From Selaginella tamariscina (Eukaryota > Streptophyta > Lycopodiopsida > Selaginellales > Selaginellaceae): a DNA stretch of 64,000 bases. The translations under genes were made by a program, and so were the position numbers. A model generated the notes under the pieces. It saw only the letters and a list, made by a program, of their open reading frames with translations, made no database searches and was not told the origin of the DNA. Shown here in pieces: positions 58,018-64,000 of this stretch (position 1 is its first letter; each line of letters starts with the position of its first letter). The stretch spans positions 372,001-436,000 of the forward strand of contig PUQB01000003.1 in assembly GCA_003024785.1 (NCBI GenBank). The letters are read 5' to 3'.

Positions 58018-58581
58018 TTGTGTCGATCCCAATGCCTACGAGTGAAGATGTTAAGATAAATCGATAGATAATATAATTAGTAAAGAAAGTCATAATAAAA
58101 ACTATGACATCTTTAACCTCCAAAATAAAGAGTAGTTATAGTAAAAATTATAACATTTATAACCAAAAGAATGAGTGGAAATGTTGGACGTCAATCCCAA
58201 TGCCTATGAGTGGAGATATTGAGATAAATCGATAAATAATAACAATCAACCTTCAAAGTAAAAAAAGTTATAGTAAAAACTATGACATTTCCAACCTCCA
58301 AAGTAAAGAGTAAAAACTATGACATCTATAATTAAAAAAATGAGCGAAGATGTTAGGTGTCAATCCCAATGCCTATGAGTGAAGATGTTGGGCATCAATC
58401 CAATGCCTCTTGCATGCAAAGCAGGTTGCCTACAAGTGGATCTACATCCCTTCACACTCTTGTTGTTAAGACTTCAACTTGGGTGAGAGCCATGTATTCT
58501 AATCACAATGAAATGCCCTCAAGCACCTCATCAATTGGTTGAACTTGAGCACCTTGAAGGATTAGGGTGTAAACCTAAGGC
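58018..58581. repeat. LTR-tail repeats and end of the array, copy 3
   Basis: Continuation of copy 3 in normal orientation (counterpart of 18,216-18,780). It stops after CCTAAGGC at 58,581. Confidence 0.7.
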
Positions 58582-58893
58582 ATTGCCCAATGGGAATGTG
58601 CCTGCCAAGGCGTATGGATATCCGGAAAATAAACGCTATCAACGCTCCTTTTTGCAATAGTATATACATTTAAAGTATATATGTATGTATATATGAGGTC
58701 TTTAATAGGAAATATGGAAAATTATGTGCATAATTAATTAATTACGCTGCCACTTAACTTCCGCCTTGTTTATGAGAAATTATTACACACATACACATAT
58801 ATGTGTGTGTGTGTGTGCGCACGTGTAGAACTATCATACACCCATCCAGAACAAATGAAATAATGTTGTGTATGTGTATATATATATATATTG

Positions 58894-58950
58894 TATGTTA
58901 ATATTAAGTCCTCTTCTTACATAAAAGAAGAGGACTTTAATATTAACATG
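58894..58950. repeat. Near-perfect inverted repeat (hairpin), about 25-bp arms
   Basis: The left arm TATGTTAATATTAAGTCCTC.. (58,894-58,918) and right arm (58,925-58,950) are complementary except for one extra base, around a 6-nt loop. The core GTCCTCTTCTT / AAGAAGAGGAC is perfect. It could be a miniature foldback element or a transcribed hairpin; nothing decides between these. Confidence 0.7.
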
Positions 58951-59903
58951 TAATATATTTTTTTAATTTTCTGTTAACCTTAAATATTATTTAAATAAGT
59001 GTAATTATAAATAAATTCAAATACTTTAATAATGCTTATGTTTAATGTGAAAGATTTAAATGCTCACAATGTAATATATTTTCATAATTGAATATCTTAA
59101 AGTTTATATCAACTTTAAATTTTATTAAATGAAGTATAATATGCCATGTTTAATGTGAAAATTTTAAATATTAATGTGCAATATATTTAAATGTATATTT
59201 TAATTACATATCTTATATTTATATCCCCTTATTTTAAACATAAAATATTATTACGATATTTTGACTTTTTTATAATTATACTTCTTTCAATAAACATTAA
59301 GACTTATCAATAATGTAATATAAATTAACTTGATGCTTTATATTTTATTTTAACTTTAAATTTACTTAAGAAAGTATAATCATAACAAACTATAATAGCT
59401 TTATAATATGGTGTATCTAAGGATTTAGATATCAATGATATAATATAATTTAAGATATTTTAATTGGATGATTAAATTTATTTAAGGAAGTGTAATTATA
59501 TAAAAATTATATCATATTGTTTTAATAAAAATAAAAAAAAAAATTTATATATGCACTATATGTGTATATATACACATGCATAATGGGCTACTCTACGTAT
59601 GTAAATGAAATAAATATACTATATAAATATATGCAAACTGAATTTGTATATATACATACATATATTTAATATATTTAATTAAATTATATATCAAAGTTTC
59701 AATATTAACATTAATTAGTTTCATACATATTTATAAGAAATAAATATTTTATGTAACTTACATGTGGCTTATATTTTTTTAAACATAATTTAAGGTTAAA
59801 ATAAAATCTAAATTGTTCAATAAAAATATATGTAATTTTCAACCTTTAAAAACAAAGAATAAATATCCATTCATGTAAAATAATATATATGCGTATGTAT
59901 ATA

Positions 59904-59934
<31 letters not shown>

Positions 59935-61324
59935 TACACACAATTATGAATAGGGGTTGGGAAGACACCACATTATATTATCTGTTGTTAAATATGTTTT
60001 CTTTATGTTTTTGATTTAAAAAATTCGAGTTCCATAAATAAAATGTATTTACATGTTTATACAACTAAATATGATGATTTTTCAAATCAGTTTTACAAGA
60101 GATTCGGAATAACATTCTGATTAATATAGAATTAAATGGGGTATATATATATATATATATATTCATAAAGAAAGAATAAATGAAAGAGAATGATATATTA
60201 TATTATAAGAAAATGTAAATTTGAATGATTTAAATTTTATTGTAATTTTAATTTTATTTAAGAAAATATAACAAAATTAAATTTTTTAATAATATACTAA
60301 AAGTTTAACGTGAGGATATTTATTATCCAATGTATCTTAAGTATATACCCTTATCAATAATATGACTTAATCACAATTTAATCTAATATAATTATAAATT
60401 TACAATTCAAGCATACTAAGTCAACCAATCCGATTTTAAATTTCATTTAAAAAAACTGTAATTAAAAGTAAAATAAAATATCTTAATAATATATTTTATT
60501 TTAGTTGAGGATAACTGATGAAGCATAAGTGTATTATTAGATGATTTAAATTTAAAGTTTATAAATAGTAATATAAAACATATTTAATTTTCAAGAATAT
60601 AAATAAACATTTGTATTAAATGAAATCATATATTCCCCTCAAAATTCCATTATTTAAGTATCGAGTGTTAATCCAAAAAGCCACTTAAGTGTAATAACTG
60701 TATAAGCAATAGTTCACCATTAATTTATAATAGTAATACTATTTGGTTGACCCAAATTGTAAGCTAGTGTGAAAGTCTCTATGTGGTTTGTAATTAATTA
60801 TATTATTATTATTATTATTAGTTTAATATACCTCATTTCTGTATATATAATTTTAAGGAAAATTATATAAATATTCTTCAATTTTAATAATATTACACTT
60901 TCATCCCAAAGTATTAAAATAACATTTTCACTCTTAAAGAAGTTTTATAATTACATAAATGCTCTTAATTATTCTTCTTAATTACATAAATATCCTTAGA
61001 TGTTCTTCATACTAAGATATATTAAAATCAAATATGAAAATTTATACTATAAAATACCACATTCTTTTTCTTAATTTTAATCTTATTAATGAGTATGATT
61101 GATGAACATATGCCTTTACATTTTTTAAGGAAATAAAATTCTTTAAAATACATGAGCACATGAACACATGTCAGGTAACTTGTTCAACCGATCACAAGTT
61201 CTCAATTGATGCTTAAGAAACGAATTGGGCCCAGACAGGTAACACAGCCAAATAGTCTGCTTATATCTTAATGCATATATGTACACTGTGTGTATGTTGT
61301 GTGTGACGACCCTGATGTTAAATA

Positions 61325-61325
61325 C

Positions 61326-61369
<44 letters not shown>

Positions 61370-61370
61370 T
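61325..61370. repeat. (CT)n(CA)n compound microsatellite
   Basis: An uninterrupted CT run passes directly into a CA run over about 45 bp. It is the same type of compound repeat as the one inside the array at 23,579-23,628. Confidence 0.9.
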
Positions 61371-61923
61371 ATATGTATATAATTGCTTGCATGGAAGGTT
61401 ATTACAAGTCATTTAAAGATTCATAAGTGCTCCAAGCTTTAGAAACTAGAGGACATTAAATAATACACGTAAGTAAAATAAAAATAAAATATGTTACATA
61501 TATATATATATTAGTAAAATATATCTGAATAATCTATGTACATAAATGTATATATTAGTAGCGGACTTCCACGTTGACTAAACTTTCTGCAGTGCACGGT
61601 ACCAAGCCCAAAGAGACACTTGTTCACATGTCCAAGTCTTAACAACAAGAGATTGTGATACTAATGGACTAAATTAAGCTAATAATGTATGATTAAGTGA
61701 AAATAATGAAGAAGGCAACGGCATACTCCATTGTTTTTCTGTGATGAAAATAGTTATTAGTGTTGTATACATTATCTCCCTCTTATAGATCTATATAAAT
61801 CGCATGAAATAGATTATACACCTGAAAGAGTCTGATGGCTATGCAAGTCGGGAATGTGTCATACTGCTCTGTGGAGGATTGGCAAAAACCGGGCTTCGTA
61901 CAACGGGCTTTTCGCATATTCCC

Positions 61924-61973
61924 GAATATCCAGGAATATTCTGTCAAATAAAAGGGAATATTCTAGAATATTC
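61924..61973. promoter_or_regulatory. Two heat-shock-element-like palindromic clusters
   Basis: GAATATCCAGGAATATTC (61,924-61,941, imperfect) and GAATATTCTAGAATATTC (61,956-61,973, perfect palindrome). The second fits the heat-shock element pattern of alternating GAA and TTC triplets spaced by two bases. It lies about 100 bp beyond the 3' end of the minus-strand transposase, so it may instead belong to the element's terminal region. Function is not shown. Confidence 0.3.
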
Positions 61974-62071
61974 TGCCAAGTAGATTATCTTTAACTTTCA
62001 TTATAAAATGCCGACCAACAAGTGAAAAACGTTAATTATTTGCCGACTAGACTTTACTATACCGACTAAAT

Positions 62072-64000
62072 TTAAAAAGTCGCAGGTTCGACATTGCGCT
62101 TGCAACCAACCAATAACCGATGCACTTCTGCTGGAGTAAGGGTCCGCCTCTGTAAGAAGTAAGTAATCGTTGGGTCTAATCCAAGAACATGAGTGTACAC
62201 AAAATACATGTGTTGGCAGGGCTCCAGTTCTTGGCTTTCTGAAAAGTTGCACAAGTGCATGACGGAACAGCAGAAATTGTTACCTTAGCAGATTGCATGC
62301 CTGCAGAGACAATGAAGGCCTCAGTCTTCCCTCTTTGAACCACCTCCACGTTGTTGATCCGACCTTGAAGAATCTTTGCCTGGTTGTAATGTTTCTCATG
62401 TTCCTTGGACATTCTTGTTGGTGTTCGCACACTCTGTCCATGGTATGTTGGTACTCTATGTGCTCCCTCTCCTCTTGGTGGTGATGGTGTTCGATCCATT
62501 CGGCTACTATTGTCGTCTACCATTTCTTCAAATCCCTCCAACTTGAATCCTGCTTTCAGAAGAGCTTCAACCTCATTTGCATTCAAGTTTGTTCCTTTTT
62601 GAACTGGCCAAACCTCTAGAACTTCTGGAATACTCTCAGGAGGAATCCCTACATATGGTCGTCTGAAGCAACAAGAATCGCGTGGTAGAACCATAGCATC
62701 TGATGAGTGAACTCAATGTTCCCAAATGCATTTGTATATTGCCGTCTACCGTGAAATCCTGGTGCCGGTACACGATGTGGATATCCTATGGGTCTGCCAC
62801 ACTTGCTGTTACCGTCCTGAGTGAGACCTAGACATTTCACCTGACTTGCCTCCCAATGCGTCTGATGGCCCACTGAGTCATCAACGTCTCTCTTTAGTGA
62901 CATTGACATCTTGAAACTTGAGTTTTTTTCCTGCGTGCATTTGGATGACTTGTTCTGCATATTGTGTGTCATGTCTATGTGTATGAAGTGCATCAATCCC
63001 ATGGTCCCCAGTTGACGGTTGACGAACGGTTCGAACACGAACATTTGTTGTAGAGGCAAACTCTGGACTTGCAAGATGCTCTTCATCACTAACAAGATTT
63101 GCAAAGTTGTTGGAGACACTGATTTTCCCGCTGAAAGTTTCTGCTGTGCACGTTTCAGAAGAGTTTCCATGGAAGGACCTGTGCCTGAATATCTCCCTTC
63201 AAATGATGCCTTGACCTTTGCACTTTGGAAAACAGCATCTGTTAAATCTAACATTGTTGCCTCCAACAAAGGAAACACGCTTCGTCAGCCTTGCTCTTCG
63301 TGCTCTTGCATGAACAACTTCAGAGTTGTTAGTGGTAGCACATTCGCAACACCATCTTCTGTCAAGTCAATTATCTCTGTCATGGAAATATGATCTTCAT
63401 GTCTTGCCCACCATGACAGCCATGTTTGCAAAGCTTAACGTTACTGGACTTGCCTTCCCAAAATGACTCCAACATTACTCGTTCGTTCCAACTTATCTTG
63501 GTTGGTTAGTGCTGCAGGCCATGAGCGTGCAAGGTTCATGTGCTCCTCCCTGTGTTCCTCAAGTATCCACTTCTTTGTAACTTGACGCACTGACTGCATG
63601 TAATGGAACAACAAACTCCTTTCTCTTCCTCTCATCTTTGACCCATTGTTGAAAACTTGACGCAATGCTGACCAAATTGCACCTGACTCATCTGACATGA
63701 ACCCCGCAAAGTTCACATTATGAAGTCCTTGCTTGCTGCACACTTGAAGCATAGTGTTCAAAAATTTGATCACTGCCACACTATCCTCCCTGATCATGTC
63801 ACCATAAGCAAGTGTCACCATCGACCTTAAACTGCACAAATATAAGCATTATATTAGTAAGTATTTTAAAACATAGATATGTTAATACTTACAATGGATC
63901 ATAGAGATGTATTCCCAGTGTACACCATCATCAATACGATATGTGTGGTCTAGCACCACCCACTGCTGTTCGAGATCACCTCCAGATTGACACCTTCTAA
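62072..64000 (-). pseudogene. Mutator-like (MULE) transposase with SWIM zinc finger, partial at the window edge, decayed
   Basis: From the right edge the reading contains WVVLDHTYRIDDGVHWEY (candidate first catalytic D), then FAGFMSDESGAIWSALRQVF (second D region) and RERSLLFHYMQSVRQVTKKWI. After a long middle it ends in a SWIM-type zinc finger, CTCATFQ and then CQHMYFVYTHVLGLDP, which gives the CxC..CxH pattern. That order (MULE DDE domain, then SWIM) is typical of plant MULE-derived proteins. The frame is broken by an in-frame TGA near 63,287 and one-base shifts near 63,440, 62,690 and 62,235; some could be introns or sequence errors. The N-terminus lies beyond the window. No terminal inverted repeats were identified. 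Confidence 0.58.

Larger units (their letters stand above)
52608..58581 (+). repeat. Tandem segmental repeat, copy 3 (partial, 6 kb)
   Basis: Third copy, matching copy 1 from 12,821 to about 18,780. It stops after AAACCTAAGGC at 58,581, where unrelated AT-rich DNA begins. Its left 4.3 kb is close to the other copies. From about 56,990 substitutions are more frequent, a 204-bp block is inverted (57,814-58,017) and an extra minisatellite unit is present near 56,250. Confidence 0.9.
58582..62071. other. AT-rich, gene-free stretch
   Basis: About 3.5 kb of AT-rich DNA without exon-like sequence. It contains a strong hairpin (58,894-58,950), (GT)n at 59,909-59,934, (TA)n near 60,140-60,162, (ATT)n near 60,795-60,810, a compound (CT)n(CA)n at 61,325-61,370, degenerate AT-rich repeats of roughly 120-130 bp between 58,970 and 60,500, and two palindromic GAATATTC blocks near 61,924-61,973. 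Confidence 0.55.

Overview
The window looks like nuclear DNA of a compact-genome land plant, most likely a lycophyte of the Selaginella type. The evidence is many introns of about 50-70 bp, plant-type proteins (GH3 beta-xylosidase, MTP5-like zinc transporter, NDUFS5, PLS-type PPR protein, PR-1, URB1), AAACCCTA teloboxes at promoters and plant chromovirus LTR elements. The genus is an inference from style; no species-specific marker was seen.

Layout. (1) 1-9,668 is a dense block of single-copy genes: GH3 beta-xylosidase (-), a RAD51AP1-like recombination factor (-), an MTP5-like CDF zinc transporter (+), the complex I subunit NDUFS5 (+) and a PPR gene (-). The RAD51AP1-like and MTP5 genes are divergent, with only 58 bp between their start codons. 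(2) 9,669-12,820 is AT-rich and gene-free, with one foldback/MITE-like element. (3) 12,821-58,581 is a direct tandem array of a 16.2-kb unit: copy 1 at 12,821-29,060, copy 2 at 29,061-52,607 and a partial copy 3 at 52,608-58,581. Copy 2 is longer because a 7.36-kb Ty3/gypsy chromovirus, flanked by a 5-bp target duplication, inserted into a PIF/Harbinger transposase relic. (4) 58,582-62,071 is AT-rich, gene-free and rich in microsatellites. (5) 62,072-64,000 is a decayed Mutator-like transposase with a SWIM zinc finger that runs off the right edge.

The repeated unit is mostly a graveyard of gene fragments. In order it holds a pectate lyase 3' part, an unrecognised relic, an MPP-alpha (M16 peptidase) fragment, two related LTR copies (one old, one a clean solo LTR), a Harbinger transposase, a PR-1 pseudogene, a Nudix gene whose C-terminal part is inverted, a PPR fragment, a divergent pair of apparently intact genes (an 86-aa charged protein and an unrecognised multi-exon protein), a truncated URB1 and the 5' part of pectate lyase.

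The nesting gives an order of events. The older LTR relative and the solo LTR came first, because they are in all three copies. Then came the tandem duplication, then the chromovirus insertion (copy 2 only) and a 204-bp micro-inversion (copy 3 only). Copies 1 and 2 differ by few substitutions but by many single-base indels, strongest at about 50.1-52.2 kb. Several unique genes also carry single-base frameshifts at homopolymers, so part of the apparent gene breakage may be assembly error.

No CRISPR array, tRNA or rRNA gene was recognised. The best candidate for something under-described is the compact RAD51AP1-like gene. The intact gene pair inside the array and the inverted split of the Nudix gene come next.
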